DNA of 64,000 nucleotides from Paenibacillus foliorum (lineage in GTDB: Bacteria; Bacillota; Bacilli; Paenibacillales; NBRC-103111): NCBI RefSeq assembly GCF_013141765.1, contig NZ_WHOD01000087.1:186001-250000 (forward strand), in the 5' to 3' direction. A program made the translations under genes and the position numbers. The number at the start of each line of letters is the position of its first letter. Positions within the stretch are counted from its first letter, which is position 1. Of this stretch, positions 58,901 to 64,000 are shown piece after piece. The notes below the pieces were generated by a model. It was not told the DNA's origin, searched no databases, and was given only the letters and a program-made list of their open reading frames with translations.

Positions 58901-59198
58901 AGTTGAAGCAGAGGCTGACGACCATTCGGTCACCGTTGTGGTGACGCCGAAGCCAGGAACGAATCCGAGCTTTGACTTTGCTTATGTCGTTGTACAAGGA
59001 ATGAGAAATTCCGTGCCTGTATATGTTTTAAGTGAAAAAATCAATGCAAAACATCCGCAGCCTTTCCGCATGGAGCTTAAGCATGCGCAAGCCGGCGACA
59101 AGCTGCACATTGTCATCGTCAGCATGCCTGATAACGCGCGCAGCGATGTCGGCTACAGCTTGTCAGACGAAGTGACGGAATCCGTAGTACTTCGATAA
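46941..59198 (+). CDS. Giant secreted repeat protein (Big_5, invasin-type Big_1 and GEGTNPGPG repeats)
   Basis: This protein of 4085 residues is read from ATG 46941, behind GAGAGGAGA. It has a signal peptide (1-35), then a beta-propeller-like domain (about 36-355, with repeated W...G..W..VG strands). Six SbsA-like Ig domains follow (361-1054; PPxxxxFxPxxGATNV and F.FDE.V motifs), then 21 invasin/intimin-type Big_1 domains of about 110 residues (1055-3363; e.g. VTADGxxxSTITVTL and AEQVTYTA). Seven repeats contain GEGTNPGPG (3369-3980) and a 100-residue C-terminal domain ends it. No LPXTG, SLH or membrane anchor is visible. Big_1 arrays form rigid extended stalks, so it is probably an adhesin-like fibre or matrix protein. 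The next gene encodes an SLH protein that could tether it. Confidence 0.9.
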   Translation: MATVWRKSINRIIALVLAVLLCMPGIVPNRTAAAAADVDWQLILNGSNLNGSITKFVLDRDDGIFYALTVYQNRPYVWVYTGVEWEQVGDNLSGTNGVVTVIDMAVHQGTIYVGVATPTEFIVVVKRPGEDWKQLGNLFGTIPEQPTRVSISIDPAGIPYLGYISSEDNRKPKVLKWNGASWTPVSFGNDLPTRQAFEFKLATDQGQAYMAIKNSVLFNEKLSVQSIGGTMSSSPVSRGGVPKFDLASYKGVPYAAFADDGGNTVVLKRYVGGSWQTMGERTLPTNQYVGDISVFVDDSGAYVFYKDNQASKGYVLQSTGSGFQQIGRDIYGIGSTDLSILRDEGVLYIGHHTLVEKYGTETTPPVSTKLFPQIGATNVNPDTNLEMTFSEVVKPSYDNKNLKIRKWDTDEIVATIPLVQAKFAPKKVTVNPPNDLDYNTRYYVELETGSLLDLNDNPYAGMAAKTWHFTTGADVYPPTLTSFTPAKGATNVPQKPTLTMNFSESVVGAAGKNIEIRKFSNGELAEQIPATDLQRVEISGSTVLVKPSSTLLQETNFYVTVESGAFKDKAGNAYAGLTDKNSWNFYTMKDVYPPLAASFTPEKGATDAPLDFKLKLKFDENVKAATKPGVYGVVQLYEETAVGSALLEEFYVNTPSQVSITGDTAVMVPTKPIKNNTNYNVKVSTNAFQDNYGNLFAGIHDSITWTFKTVKDTKPPVMVQLSPVDDGQDISLTASLSIVFDEEIVPATQGKFTVKRSSDDSVVEQIDLSDLTKIMYFGKGIGTDLSEPLDYNTEYYVQISPNALKDGDSNGYGGITDKTTWNFKTVRDYSPPQLKALSPANGGKEVAYDAELSMTFDEKVKAGTGYFKIMNSKDDQLVEKIAVSSNQVTITGSKVSIKPSKPFVSNGSYYVLVDDDTLLDFSGNNYYGLEAKNQWSFDAIKDTTKPTIIAFTPVDNETDVPVVNTELTIKFSEPVIKDNGYILIHEYDTGRIIQQIKSSELTVSNDSVTIPLTERLGFGVHYYVTVQEESFKDSGGNHVVPLTNKGVWDFYTEFEVSKPISRILATPGFVTADGQDYSEIKVTVTDYRAHPLKGKTVVLEPDKGSSTIEAVQAVTDEWGQAVFRVRNKVVEDIIYSASVKTSYGTIELPEKGAVSFRAGPVSEDASTVTATPTSVTADGASVSTIVVQLKDAFGHPLPGQQVSLQDGGGSSWINYDQPVTDANGRAVFTVRNSLAEQVTYSAETHWVKVKQRAKVTFEAPIPGASKAKTSVLQSRVSADPLIVKANGQEVSTITVTLKDSSGQPIAGNKVSLSQGSGSSAITAVREVSDSAGQAVFTVRSSKAEQVTYTVKDETDKVTLAEQAVVTFVTEAVGGGGTPQAHVLKSTMVATPTMTTANGRDFSVLTVTLRDHVGQPISGKKVSLSADGGSSVLTAVRDTTGADGEAVFKALDVVPEPVTYTARIEADGVTLAQKATVVFESAAGGTPGVPTVSVMKSSVTASPTVVSADGTAKAVITVKLLDTDARPVSGRKVVLTQNGSSAIASVQDISDGSGVARFTASSSTAEPVTYTARLESGETLAQRAKVTFEHAPAGPGGSKTSVLDSTVIAVPGTVAADGTEASEVTVTLLNGMGEPITGKTVSLSADGGSSTITAKNGKVSDANGRVIFLVTNRATEQVTYTAKDETDGITVAQRTIVTFETPGVGAGGISVLKSSVNAVPDTVLANGTEASTITVTLRDAAGLPVAGKKVSMKADGGSSILTPVQDTSDADGKAQFKATNMSAEQVTYSARVEADGATIAQRAKVTFESAAASPGGPGVPGGPVISVFDSTLVASPDIVKADGAEHSTITVTLKNSAGDPIAGKTVKLAANGGSSLINAAGGAVSDAQGRASFTVSNTAAEQVTYTARVEADGVTLVQRATVTFEKAAAGGTGTPAVSVVNSTVNAAPALVAANGVSYSTVTVALKDTGNNPVANKKVSLSANGGSSVIESVRDVSDAQGLALFRVKDSQAEQVTYTARVEADGVTLAQRAAVVFEYAVPGEDQPRASVLKSAVTAAPAKVTANGTDASTLTVVLKDTNGAPLAGKAVTLAAESARALISTVNGVTDAQGVALFKAKNFYAEQVVFTASVPSDSVTVAQRAMVVFETAASGNPQAPAISIVKSTVAAAPETVVADGVEASTVTVTLKDANGAAIAGKTVTLKANSGESVIVSKSGGVTAADGRTEFTVTSEAAGQVTYTAYVAADGVTVAQRVTVTFETPEDNSGSEVPAVSVQKSIVTAAPAVVTANGASFSTITVTLEDGSGAAVAGKMVTLSADGGSSVIAAIRSVSDDQGKTLFTVRNIAAEQVTYTAHITSDRITLAQRTIVTFEAAAGGASVDPVISVLDSTVIAEPETVKADGIQPSIITVTLKNSSGQPIVGKTVTLSVSTGSSVITAKDGGVTDSNGRAEFTVTSATAGQVFYTAKVASDSLTLTQRAAVTFETSDGGGTGSPAVSVLKSTISAAPEMVAAGGRDASVILVSLKDSSGAVIEGKTVTLTASNGQSVITPIGGGISDTNGEARFKVTNMKAEQVTFTAAVSGVTLAKTVKVTFETEQSLPVISIMQSSVLASPSQVKADGLEYSTITVTLKDGNGAPIGGKEVTITPDGGSSIITPINGGISGAGGTALFRVTNTAAEQVNYTAQVTADRVKIAQRAAVTFEATAPAGSGSGRVSALKSTMNAEPIVNVADGVSASFIKVWLKDTAGSPVEGKKVSLTKSPASSVISAVYGDISDAAGMVLFRVTNTTAGQVIYTASVATDNTTLVQTATVTFEKPAVGGPDSPYVSVMRSAATATPEKVTADGKDVSTIRVTLLDASGRPVSGKTVSLFAGGSSVIQAVYGGVSRENGVAQFLVTNTAAEQVAYTALVAADGITLAQRATVSFETKAGGAVEQPSVSLLKSSIAASPSTLPANGTSSATVTVTLKDANGRPVTGKQVKLTQDGASLIEPQNGALSDAQGIAVFKVKSLIAGQVTYAASADNVTLAQTAVVTFQTVSASGTPVASVTRSTVTASPERVTADGSSYSVVTVTLRNAVGYPVASKTVQLKADGGNSVITSLNGGVSDEYGQVFFRVKNAFAEQVIYSAKEMIDNVGIAQTATVTFLANAGSGTSVTSVTRSTIVASPDKVAADGVSYSTITVVLRNTNGQPVSGKKVQLTAVGGSSSIVPLNEGTSNLSGEASFQVRNANPEQVTYRAKDITDQVSIAQSAVVTYLANAGTGGQTTSVARSSMTASPLSIIANGTEMSTITVTLRNANGQPVSGKTVKLSASSGSSVVDTIQAVSNERGQAVFKVKNSIVEQVTYTAVDETDRVRIAETATVTFKPIPQKSRPLDPELIEAEADKEQVTVNNVLPGTKVTVYDKDGNVIGEGTNPGPGSGPVVIQIPGIKEGDTLKLTATEPDKTESDKVNEIVRKDRGTSAPVPPEKVSADPEKDEIMVSDVPPGTKVTIYDKDGTIIGEGTNPGPGEGPIIIRVPGLKEGDIVKLTATEPGKKESGPVEKTIEMTTDPIDPVKIAADPEADMISVRDVEPGKKIKVYDKNGNVIGEGTNPGPGVGPVMIPVPGLKEGDIIKLTATEPGKKESVPTSKTVTIYDTVSRPIDPVKIKPDPDKDEVTVQDVLPGTKITIYDKNGTIIGEGTNPGPGVGPIVISVPGLKEGDIIKLTATEPDKKESDPTSKMVKTVSSPLDPDKVWTDPVKDEVTVRDVPPGTKITIYDKDGTIIGEGTNPGPGTGPVIIRVPGLKEGDVIKLTVTEPGMKESGSVEKTVEMTTDPLDSDKIAANPEEDKVTVRDVEPGKKIKVYDKNGNVIGEGTNPGPGVGPVVISLPGLKEGDVIKLTATEPGKKESVPTSKTVTIYDTVTRPINPDKVKPDPDLDEVTVQDVPPGTKITIYDKDGTIIGEGTNPGPGTGPIVIRVPGLKEGDVIKLTASEPGKKESVPASVPVPGKPMYEVEAEADDHSVTVVVTPKPGTNPSFDFAYVVVQGMRNSVPVYVLSEKINAKHPQPFRMELKHAQAGDKLHIVIVSMPDNARSDVGYSLSDEVTESVVLR
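48022..50103 (+). repeat. Six coding repeats of SbsA-like Ig domains
   Basis: Six tandem units of about 115-120 codons, each opening with a D..PP element and ending in W.F.T, sit near the start of the giant gene. The units are divergent, so duplication is old. Confidence 0.8.
50104..57030 (+). repeat. 21 tandem invasin-type Ig-domain coding repeats
   Basis: By eye 21 units of about 330 bp can be counted, each encoding a [SV]xxSxVxAxPxxVxADG start, a SGKxVxL core and an AEQVTYTA...VTF end. The linkers vary in length and in Gly/Pro content. Identity is moderate, with neighbours not strikingly more alike than distant units. Confidence 0.85.
57049..58875 (+). repeat. Seven GEGTNPGPG repeats with a 792-bp superperiod
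   Basis: Seven units of about 264 bp encode a pattern of (DP) VTV.DV.PG.K..YDK.G..IGEGTNPGPG then GLKEGD.IKLTA.EPGKKES. Units 2, 3 and 4 (GEG codon starts 57423, 57684, 57954) are repeated as units 5, 6 and 7 (58215, 58476, 58746), each shifted by exactly 792 bp. Confidence 0.88.
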
Positions 59199-59216
59199 AT
59201 CCGGTCTGCTAAAAAG

Positions 59217-59264
59217 AAAGGTCCCGCCCTGCTTCGCCAAAGAGCGCAGCAGAGCGGGACTTTA
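59217..59264 (+). terminator. Hairpin between the giant gene and the SLH partner gene
   Basis: GTCCCGC...GCGGGAC with inner CTGCT/AGCAG pairing follows the stop codon. The T-tract (TTTACTTACTTT) is weak, so it may only partly terminate and leave some read-through into the SLH gene. Confidence 0.6.
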
Positions 59265-59311
59265 CTTACTTTGAAACTCAAGAATGATTGTTAATAAGGA
59301 GGTAGGAGCGA

Positions 59312-61648
59312 TTGAGATCAATCCACAAGGTACAATTATTCATTAAGCTTATTTTACTGACAGCGCTGCTGTTTACGTTCGCCTGGCCGGCTCAAACTTC
59401 CGCCCAGACGGGTATCGCCGTATCGACCATTGGGGATAAGTATCAAGGAGAGAGTGTAGCTATAGGGGGAGACGTACAGTCAGCCTATAAGGAGGTCATT
59501 GTAAAAGTGTTCGAACCGGGAGGAAGCCTTTATTATTTCCGCTCGGTTCCAGTGCAGGGGGGCCGCTATACAACAAATTTCTTATTGTCCAGCACCGCTG
59601 CTCTCGGTATATACGAGGTCCTGGTCGGATATGGGTCCGATGTCATCCGGTCGTCGTTTCTGGTGTTGAAGCGCAACGGGGGGGACAACGAGGAGTTTGA
59701 GCTGGAAGACGCGTTGAATCAATTATCCATCGGATTCTGCAACGGAGATACATGGGAAAGTGTCACTTCAGACTTTTACGTCCTTTCGGTCGGCAAGCAT
59801 GAAACGAGTGTCTCCTGGACATCGAGCCACCCGAATGTCATCGAAATGGGAAAACCGCAAGGAACGACCATCGAAGGTCAAGTGAAGCGCCAAAAGGAAG
59901 AGAAAAGCGTAGTTGTAACGGCAACAGTTTCCAAAAACGGCCGCTCAGCCCAGCGTCCGTTCCTCTTGATCGTAAAAAGTGCTTCGACTAGTAAAAAGTC
60001 AGTGACTGAACGTTACCGCACCGTTCAAGTGATCGGGGAACGGGGTGGATTTAATAACCCGCTCGCCATTACACGTATCGAGCTAACAGACGGGACACGG
60101 ATCGACAAAACTGTTTTAGACGAAGCGTCGACAGATCAAGTTATCGATAAAAGCAGAGAGACGGGAGAGCGGGTTACACGGCTTATGATGGACCATCCTC
60201 CCGGGGATATTCCGGATGAAATCGCGGTGCAAATAAACGCGGGCAGCATCACAGCGTTGGTGAATTACGGCATGTCCTTTCAGGTGGAAAGCGATACGGT
60301 GGTTCTAGCTTTAGCTCGGGACGTGCTGGAAAAGATGAGACGGCAAGCGATGGATATGTATTTCCGCATCGTGCCGGTTCGCAGCGAAGGGCAGCGGCAA
60401 GCAATCGGTGAGCGTATTGCCTCTGAGCCGCTTATCATGGAAGCATCCCGTCTTGGGATGCCCGTCGTAGTTGGGATTCCGCAAAAAATTGAGACAAACT
60501 ACTCCGGCTATAGAACGCGGTTGCTTATCCCATTTAACGGAATAGTGCCCGAACATGATCAGGCCGCTTTTCTCAGCTCGCTACGCGTATTTATCGAGCA
60601 TTCCGATGGTGACAAGCAGCTTACCGAAGGAAAGATTGTGTACAAGGACGGGAAGCCTTACGGCGTAGAAATCGAGATCGATAAGTTCAGTCTGTTCACA
60701 CTTGTTCGGATCAATCAGAGTACAAGCACTGGGACAGGTTCGAGCCATAAGTCCAACAACGAACCTGAGAATAAATTAACTCAGGCTACAAAGAAGCTCG
60801 ATGGGGACAAGATCGTTATCGAGCATAATGGTACCGGTACAGGAGTGAAGAAAGAACAGTTTGAAGTTGAAGTGAATGGTAAGTTGGTAATCATAGTCGA
60901 CATGGTCGTGGAGAACGGGAAAATCATTCTTCGTCTGGACAAGCCGGTTCCTGCCGGCGATGTGGTCAAGCTCCTTTATAAAGGAGACGATTCGAAAGAA
61001 GCGGAAGCGCGCAAGCAGTTGTTCAGCGGTCCGTTGGACAATCCCGGAAAGCATTCAGCATTTGTTCAAGGGTACCCAGACGGCACTTTCCAGCCGGAAA
61101 GAAATGTAAGCCGGGGGGAAATGGCCGCTTTGCTCTCGCGCGTGTACGAGGGTGCAAAAACCACTGCAGCTGGAAGGTATCCGGACGTAGCTGAAGGGCA
61201 TTGGTCATTTGGCTATGTCAGCGACGCTGGCAAAATCGGGCTGATGCGGGGCATGCCGGATGGCACCTTCCAGCCGGATAGGTTAATTACGCGGGCGGAG
61301 ATGGCTTCGATCGTCAACGAGTGGCTTTTGCTTGGGCAGCGTACTTCCCAAACGAAAGCTTCCGATACGCAAGGTCATTGGGGCGAAACTCGAATCGCCA
61401 ATGTGATGGAGGCCGGCATTATGCAGGGCTATCCAGACGGAACGTTCCAGCCGGATCGAGGATTATCGAGAGCTGAGGCCGTTACGATTCTGGATCGTCT
61501 GCTGAAGCGGGGACCTCTGCAAGGTTCAGGAAAGCTTACTTGGCAAGACGTACCGGCTAATCATTGGGCGTTTGGTTATATCGAAGAGGCTTCGACGGAT
61601 CACCGTTTTGAATCGTTGATCGAAGGAGGAGAGCGGAGGCTGGACTAG
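59312..61648 (+). CDS. SLH-anchored surface protein next to the giant protein
   Basis: This 778-residue protein starts at TTG 59312, behind AAGGAGGTAGG. A signal peptide (1-31) is followed by a beta-rich domain, then an Ig-like region with SWTSSHPNVIEMG. A central domain with many charged residues comes next, and a linker with Ser/Thr/Asn leads to the C-terminal SLH modules (from about 580: GYPDGTFQPERNVSRGEM, GMPDGTFQPDRLITRAEM, GYPDGTFQPDRGLSRAEA, and a partial fourth). SLH modules bind secondary wall polymer non-covalently. Its position behind a giant protein without an anchor suggests it may hold that protein to the wall; this is inference. Confidence 0.85.
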   Translation: MRSIHKVQLFIKLILLTALLFTFAWPAQTSAQTGIAVSTIGDKYQGESVAIGGDVQSAYKEVIVKVFEPGGSLYYFRSVPVQGGRYTTNFLLSSTAALGIYEVLVGYGSDVIRSSFLVLKRNGGDNEEFELEDALNQLSIGFCNGDTWESVTSDFYVLSVGKHETSVSWTSSHPNVIEMGKPQGTTIEGQVKRQKEEKSVVVTATVSKNGRSAQRPFLLIVKSASTSKKSVTERYRTVQVIGERGGFNNPLAITRIELTDGTRIDKTVLDEASTDQVIDKSRETGERVTRLMMDHPPGDIPDEIAVQINAGSITALVNYGMSFQVESDTVVLALARDVLEKMRRQAMDMYFRIVPVRSEGQRQAIGERIASEPLIMEASRLGMPVVVGIPQKIETNYSGYRTRLLIPFNGIVPEHDQAAFLSSLRVFIEHSDGDKQLTEGKIVYKDGKPYGVEIEIDKFSLFTLVRINQSTSTGTGSSHKSNNEPENKLTQATKKLDGDKIVIEHNGTGTGVKKEQFEVEVNGKLVIIVDMVVENGKIILRLDKPVPAGDVVKLLYKGDDSKEAEARKQLFSGPLDNPGKHSAFVQGYPDGTFQPERNVSRGEMAALLSRVYEGAKTTAAGRYPDVAEGHWSFGYVSDAGKIGLMRGMPDGTFQPDRLITRAEMASIVNEWLLLGQRTSQTKASDTQGHWGETRIANVMEAGIMQGYPDGTFQPDRGLSRAEAVTILDRLLKRGPLQGSGKLTWQDVPANHWAFGYIEEASTDHRFESLIEGGERRLD

Positions 61649-61703
61649 CGTCTGGCCCGCTCCTCACGCATTAGACGCTGCTAACAGGTAAATCAAATGC
61701 ATT

Positions 61704-61730
61704 GCAAAGGAATAAGTTCCTTTGTTTTTG
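61704..61730 (+). terminator. Terminator after the SLH partner gene
   Basis: GCAAAGGAA/TTCCTTTG is followed by TTTTT, with an outer ACAGGT/ACCTGT pairing around it. Confidence 0.75.
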
Positions 61731-61871
61731 CCTTTAACCTGTCTGCATGCGTCTTTTTGTTTTAGAAAGGAAAGTTGAAAAACGAACATATGTTTGGTTC
61801 TATATAAAGTTAGTACTTATGGAAGCCCCAGAGTGTTGCTACAATGATTTTAAAAAAGGGGGCTTCCAAAA

Positions 61872-62525
61872 ATGAATGCTGCTCGTCTTCTCGATTTCAC
61901 ACGCCCGTTTAATAGCAATCATATGCTGCAAGCTTTGTTAGCTGTTTACGTGGTATTTTGGGTGCTAATGGCTATAGAGCCATACAGTCGATTTAATTGG
62001 TTTTTGGAAAATTTATTAATTTTTGCAACAATATTAGTTTTGGCGGTAACGTACCGATGGTTTGCTTTTACAAATATGACGTATCTTCTTATTGCGGTTT
62101 TCCTTGCCATGCATACCTTTGGCGCTAACTATTCGTATCACACAACACCTTTGGATTCATGGATTCGAGTGCTGTTTCATACAGAACGTGATGGATACGA
62201 TCGGATTGTTCATTTTTCATACGGCTTGCTTCTGGCTTATCCTATCAGGGAGCTCGTTGTGAGAACGATGGGACAAAAAGGATTTTGGGCTTTAGCCCTT
62301 CCTGTTGTGCTTGTGCTGGCTAGCGGAGCTTTATATGAGCTGATCGAAATGTGGGTTGCTTTGATTGTTGCACCGGAGATCGGCACGTTATTTCTTGGAA
62401 CTCAGGGAGACCCTTGGGATACGCAGCATGACATGGAATTAGCAATGTATGGAGCGATCCTAACAATGCTGCTTACAGCAGCAGCTGCTAAAATCGGGAG
62501 AAGGCATGGTTTTAGGCATAGATGA
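61872..62525 (+). CDS. DUF2238 membrane protein (YjdF-like)
   Basis: This 217-residue protein has about six membrane helices. It carries HTFGANYSYHTTPLDSW, RDGYDRIVHFSYGLLLAYP and GDPWDTQHDME, all typical of the DUF2238 family. The conserved His/Asp/Glu residues near the membrane face suggest a metal or catalytic role, but none is established. AAAAAAGGGGGC precedes ATG 61872. It is a single gene. Confidence 0.85.
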   Translation: MNAARLLDFTRPFNSNHMLQALLAVYVVFWVLMAIEPYSRFNWFLENLLIFATILVLAVTYRWFAFTNMTYLLIAVFLAMHTFGANYSYHTTPLDSWIRVLFHTERDGYDRIVHFSYGLLLAYPIRELVVRTMGQKGFWALALPVVLVLASGALYELIEMWVALIVAPEIGTLFLGTQGDPWDTQHDMELAMYGAILTMLLTAAAAKIGRRHGFRHR

Positions 62526-62656
62526 GAATAGGATAGCAGGTTGGATATCCAACCCATTAGGATTGTGATAATCTGATTATGCGTAGTAGCGCTTTCTATG
62601 AGCGGATGAGGGATAGAGGGATGAGCGGAGATACCTAGAGAGAAAAGGAAGGATGA

Positions 62657-63745
62657 ATGGGAATTATGGCAAAAAAGACTTCTTTTAGTATCATCGGTGG
62701 CGGCTTTCGTTCTGAATTTTATTTGCGGATTGCCAAGGAGCTGTCGGATCAATTCAGGATTTCAGGTATGGTTGTCCGCGATGCAGATAAAGGACAGCAC
62801 TTCGAGCAGCAGTGGAATCTTACAACTTACCGTACAGTAGTCGAACTGCTGGAAAACGAACAGCCCGATTTCGTTGTAGTATCGGTGGACAGAGCAATCT
62901 GCCCTGAGTATTTGTTTGCATTAGCAGAGCGAGGTATCCCCGCTCTAACAGAAACGCCACCGGCTGGTGATCTCGAGGGCTTGCTGGCTCTGCATGAATT
63001 GACGCTTAGCGGAGCGCGAATTCAGGTAGCTGAGCAGTACCATTTCCAACCGCTGCATGCCGCACGGTTGGCGCTGATTGAATCCGGCCGGCTAGGTACG
63101 GTTTCTGAAGCTTATGTATCCGCTGCCCACGGTTACCATGGTGTTAACTTGCTGCGTAAAACACTGGGCTATGGCTATGGAGAAGTGACAATCCGCGCGA
63201 TGCGGTTTGAGTCTCCGCTTATGGGTGGACCAACGCGAAGCGGACCTCCTATCGAGGAAACCCTGATTACAACGAAGCGGGACCTCGCATGGATTGACTT
63301 CGGGGGAAAGCTAGGAGTGTTTGACTTTTCAAGCGACCAATACCGTTCGTGGATTCGTTCGAATTATGTTTCGGTTCGGGGAGAGCGTGGCGAAATCATC
63401 GACCAACGCGCGAATTTGCTGTTGGATTATGCTACGCCGCAGCATCTTGATTTCAATCGAATTAATAAGGGTGAAGACGGTAATTTGGAGGGGTATTTCT
63501 TGCAGGGGATTATGGTCGGTGATCAGTGGGTATACCGCAACCCGTTTGCTCCGTACCGGCTTTTTGATGACGAGATTGCTGTTGCAACATCATTAGCGAA
63601 GATGGCGGACTATGCAGCCGGAGGCCCTGATTTCTATGGACTGCCCGATGCATCGCAGGATCATTACATCGGCTTGATGATCGAGCAGGCGATCACAACC
63701 GGAGAGACGGTTAAGACCTCGATCCAGCCTTGGGCAAACAGCTAA
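62657..63745 (+). CDS. Gfo/Idh/MocA-family oxidoreductase
   Basis: This 362-residue protein has an N-terminal Rossmann segment, SFSIIGGGFRSEFYLRIA, with GGGFRS in place of the standard GxGxxG. A TETPPAGD block stands where EKPxA normally sits: the catalytic Lys-Pro pair is replaced by Thr-Pro. Therefore NAD binding or dehydrogenase activity may be altered or lost. AAGGAAGG precedes ATG 62657. It is the second family member here and is not closely similar to the one at 44681. The substrate is unknown. Confidence 0.78.
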   Translation: MGIMAKKTSFSIIGGGFRSEFYLRIAKELSDQFRISGMVVRDADKGQHFEQQWNLTTYRTVVELLENEQPDFVVVSVDRAICPEYLFALAERGIPALTETPPAGDLEGLLALHELTLSGARIQVAEQYHFQPLHAARLALIESGRLGTVSEAYVSAAHGYHGVNLLRKTLGYGYGEVTIRAMRFESPLMGGPTRSGPPIEETLITTKRDLAWIDFGGKLGVFDFSSDQYRSWIRSNYVSVRGERGEIIDQRANLLLDYATPQHLDFNRINKGEDGNLEGYFLQGIMVGDQWVYRNPFAPYRLFDDEIAVATSLAKMADYAAGGPDFYGLPDASQDHYIGLMIEQAITTGETVKTSIQPWANS

Positions 63746-63815
63746 GTATAGGTTCTGCAAATAAATACATACGGTAGATATGGTAAATATGGTGGATGTG
63801 AAGCATTCAAATTAT

Positions 63816-63855
63816 AAGCAGCTGACAGGATTTTTACCTGCTCAGCTGCTTTTTC
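63816..63855 (+). terminator. Terminator of the second oxidoreductase gene
   Basis: AAGCAGCTGA/TCAGCTGCTT stem with an inner CAGG/CCTG pairing and a following TTTTT. Confidence 0.85.
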
Positions 63856-63942
63856 CGTCTTCTAAGACAACTGCTACTGCTGTCTGTCGAATAACTGTTG
63901 AAAGCGCAATCAAAATGAGCTAGTATTAAGAATATATTATTC

Positions 63943-63956
63943 TGGTAACGTTACCA
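63943..63956. promoter_or_regulatory. LacI-type operator palindrome at the window edge
   Basis: TGGTAACGTTACCA is a perfect 14-bp palindrome with the central CG of LacI-family operators, in AT-rich promoter-like DNA. It probably controls a gene just past the window end. Its sequence differs from the operators at 36552 and 36618, so a different LacI-family protein would bind it. Confidence 0.6.
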
Positions 63957-64000
63957 ATAAAAGTTGCCAGGATAAACAAGGTCTACTTTCGTGATAAAAA

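Noticed and set aside
51179..58933. Many long minus-strand ORFs opposite the giant gene, rich in Ser, Thr, Val and Pro
   Set aside because: They mirror the repetitive coding strand and its codon bias, have no ribosome sites and no domain signatures.

Overview
The window looks like chromosomal DNA of a Paenibacillus-type Firmicute. The signs are moderate GC, strong AGGAGG ribosome sites with many TTG/GTG starts, S-layer-homology (SLH) proteins, a pdhABCD operon with a nearby lipL, GDYXXLXY and DUF2157 proteins, and several sugar-uptake/catabolism operons under ROK and LacI control. The genus is inferred from gene content; no rRNA or tRNA gene was seen.

Layout. 1-1705: the 5' end of a 5TM-LYT-type membrane sensor (minus strand, cut by the window edge) and a TAT-exported phosphoesterase. 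1850-16930: a ROK repressor followed by a long same-strand nine-gene operon: mutarotase-like protein, a tandemly duplicated deoxyhypusine-synthase-like protein, HAD phosphatase, GH38 mannosidase, RfaE1-like PfkB kinase, second GH38 mannosidase, GmhA-like SIS isomerase, ROK sugar kinase and a DapA/NanA-type aldolase. Nearly identical 29-bp operators sit on the repressor's own start and in front of the operon. This is the best candidate here for an undescribed pathway: intracellular breakdown of a mannosidic or heptose-like glycan. 17237-25295: housekeeping genes (DUF2157/GDYXXLXY pair, MFS exporter, LipL, IlvE with a divergent LysR regulator, esterase). 25415-30982: pdhABCD, whose pdhB-pdhC gap holds two long near-perfect palindromes.

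31032-36390: an SLH beta-propeller-like protein, an inverted lone trpB, then a decayed paralogue of the SLH gene (stop at the signal-peptide junction and a large internal deletion), and a small membrane protein. 36538-46575: a LacI-controlled operon with a peptide/oligosaccharide ABC importer (binding lipoprotein, two permeases, two ATPases), HAD hydrolase, LacI regulator, Gfo/Idh/MocA dehydrogenase and ThuA-like protein. The promoter is overlapped by one perfect 16-bp palindrome and followed by a second identical one. 46756-61730: a giant 4085-residue secreted repeat protein (6 SbsA-like Ig domains, 21 invasin-type Ig domains, 7 GEGTNPGPG repeats with an exact 792-bp superperiod), followed by an SLH-anchored protein that may be its wall partner. 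61872-64000: a DUF2238 membrane protein, another Gfo/Idh/MocA oxidoreductase, and at the edge a LacI-type palindrome belonging to a gene beyond the window.

The two catabolic operons share one design: a local repressor, palindromic operators at the promoter, then sugar-modifying enzymes. The pdh cluster and LipL are functionally linked, because LipL moves octanoyl groups from GcvH to E2 lipoyl domains such as that of PdhC.
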